From Glaciecola amylolytica (GTDB lineage Bacteria; Bacteroidota; Bacteroidia; Flavobacteriales_D; Crocinitomicaceae): DNA of 64,000 nt. The notes beneath the pieces were generated by a model that did no database searches, was not told the origin of the DNA, and worked only from the letters and a program-made list of their open reading frames with translations. Location: positions 2,542,001 to 2,606,000 of the forward strand of contig CP034120.1 in assembly GCA_003856375.1 (NCBI GenBank), in the 5' to 3' direction. Positions 62,837-64,000 of this stretch are shown piece after piece. Position 1 is the stretch's first letter, and each line of letters begins with the position of its first letter. Both the position numbers and the translations under genes were made by a program.

Positions 62837-62858
62837 CAGTACAAAAATAGGAATAAAG

Positions 62859-64000
62859 ATGCTGCGACCAAAACAAGCTAAGAAGGAAAAGATTCAACTA
62901 ACTCGTGACAGCTATAAAAAAGCGCGCAAACTTTTTCACTACTTAAAGCCATATCGTTTCGAATACGGGATCGGATGGATATTTTTGGTTCTGTCTACAT
63001 CCGTAGGCTTAATCTTCCCTATTCTGCTTGGACAATTATTAGGATTAAGCACCGGTTCTCAAACAAGCATGGCAGAAGCCATCAAAGCGATTGATTTATC
63101 GAATATCACCACTGTTGCTGTTACGCTGTTTGCACTTTTCGGAGGACAGGCAATTTTCAGTTATTTCCGCGTAGTATTATTCACCAATGTGACTGAAAAA
63201 GCGCTGCGTGATTTGAGATACGATGTTTTCCAAAAAATGCTTCATCTTCCGATGGATTTCTTTAACAAGAATACCGTTGGAGAATTGACCAGCAGACTAT
63301 CTTCGGATATCACCCAGATTCAGGAAACTCTCAGAACGACTGTTGCAGAATTTTTCAGACAAATAGTCATGGTAATCGGAGGAATCGCTTATCTGACTTT
63401 TGTGTCCTGGAAACTTTCATTGATCATGCTTTCCACCGTACCGGTTATTATGATTGTTGCGGTTCTTTTCGGGCGTTTCATCAAGCGTTTGTCCAAAGAA
63501 GCACAAGATCAGACAGCAACATCCAATGCCATCGCAGAAGAATCATTAACTGGAATCGGAAACATTAAAGCCTTTACGAACGAAAACTACCTGATCAAAC
63601 GCTTCAAATCTTCCATTGAAGAAATTCGCCGTTTAAATATCAAAAGTGGAATCTGGAGAGGTTTATTCATCTCTTTTATGGTGTTCTGCATGTTCGGATC
63701 AATTGTTTTTATCGTTTGGCAAGGATTGTTAATGACTCAGGGAACACATCCTGAATTGAGCGGCGGAGATTTGTATTCCTTCTTAATGGTAACGCTTTTG
63801 ATGGCTGCCAGTATCGGTTCTTTACCGGATTTTTATTCCGGGATCCAAAAGACAATCGGCGGAACGGAAAAGTTAATGGATATCATCAATGAGAACAGTG
63901 AAAGTGACTTGTTTAAAGGAACAAACACACCTGAAATCGATGGTTCTATTCGTTTCGAGAATGTTCACTTCTCTTATCCACAGCGTTCTGAAATTGAAGT
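62859..64000 (+). CDS. ABC exporter (permease-ATPase fusion), partial at the right edge
   Basis: 380 codons visible from the ATG at 62859. A six-helix ABC transmembrane type 1 domain (about 30-345) contains MDFFNKNTVGELTSRLSSD and SNAIAEESLTGIGNIKAF, the usual coupling-helix and signature stretches of MsbA-like exporters. The nucleotide-binding domain has just begun (IRFENVHFSYPQRSEIEV), so the Walker motifs are beyond the window. It could export lipid or drug substrates; not determinable. It has its own promoter, divergent from rpmH. Confidence 0.93.
   Translation, partial: MLRPKQAKKEKIQLTRDSYKKARKLFHYLKPYRFEYGIGWIFLVLSTSVGLIFPILLGQLLGLSTGSQTSMAEAIKAIDLSNITTVAVTLFALFGGQAIFSYFRVVLFTNVTEKALRDLRYDVFQKMLHLPMDFFNKNTVGELTSRLSSDITQIQETLRTTVAEFFRQIVMVIGGIAYLTFVSWKLSLIMLSTVPVIMIVAVLFGRFIKRLSKEAQDQTATSNAIAEESLTGIGNIKAFTNENYLIKRFKSSIEEIRRLNIKSGIWRGLFISFMVFCMFGSIVFIVWQGLLMTQGTHPELSGGDLYSFLMVTLLMAASIGSLPDFYSGIQKTIGGTEKLMDIINENSESDLFKGTNTPEIDGSIRFENVHFSYPQRSEIE

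Overview
The window reads as chromosomal DNA of a free-living Bacteroidota, most likely Flavobacteriales and possibly near Crocinitomicaceae/Fluviicola (the last step is inference). Support: three secreted proteins end in type IX secretion (T9SS) type A tails and one giant PKD-repeat protein ends in a type B tail beside a PorP/SprF gene. Also present are bacillithiol biosynthesis (BshB1), fused CcsB-CcsA cytochrome c maturation, lipid A genes (LpxK, LpxH), promoter-like TAnnTTTG elements in place of E. coli-type boxes, and little Shine-Dalgarno signal. Base composition looks around 40% GC throughout. No rRNA, tRNA, insertion sequence, prophage or CRISPR array was seen; gene density is high and the content is mostly core genome.

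Layout. 1-1416: amino-acid permease, cut by the left edge. 1543-5841: M48 metalloprotease, an outer-membrane barrel-like protein and a T9SS type A protein. 6037-14034: 2315-residue PKD/adhesin-like T9SS type B protein abutting its PorP/SprF-like partner. 14225-19316 (minus): recF, a DciA-like DUF721 gene, panB, an RluA-type pseudouridine synthase and an orphan two-component-type propeller protein. 19496-24521: small genes, including a DUF2798/Crp-Fnr pair behind a possible FNR-type box and a vWA protein. 24568-28655: cysteine desulfurase, secreted serine hydrolase, glycosyltransferase, Gre-like protein. 28804-33859: TonB-dependent receptor and T9SS beta-helix-like protein, separated by the only gene-free stretch over 300 bp.

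34125-39048: NAD(P)H-dependent reductase convergent with an overlapping ccsBA-glutathione peroxidase-bshB1 redox operon. 39173-43045: zinc-ribbon coiled-coil protein and Nif3-like protein, two small lipoproteins, GT2 glycosyltransferase. 43222-50594: lpxK overlapping a purine nucleoside phosphorylase, a lipoprotein, then gatB, two tandem TlpA-like thioredoxins and lpxH in one close-packed run. 50644-56704 (minus): YwqK/MORN protein and an envelope-glycan-like set (thioesterase, WbpM/PglF-type epimerase, SDR, FemAB/GNAT-like protein, polysaccharide-deacetylase-like protein). 56889-62333: CYTH protein, TPR-like protein, second TonB receptor, two small genes, threonine aldolase. 62513-64000: rpmH and a divergent ABC exporter cut by the right edge.

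The most unusual structures are: (i) a three-copy higher-order repeat of about 221 residues, each made of three different ~74-residue modules, inside the giant PKD protein; (ii) a family of intergenic inverted-repeat elements sharing the core ATTTTAAGACT at three places between 51.7 and 60.7 kb; (iii) intrinsic terminators sharing one palindromic core; (iv) an FNR-type box ahead of a Crp/Fnr-family gene; (v) a histidine-rich segment behind an internal signal-peptide-like helix in the CcsBA fusion. I did not find a clear new defence or mobile system.
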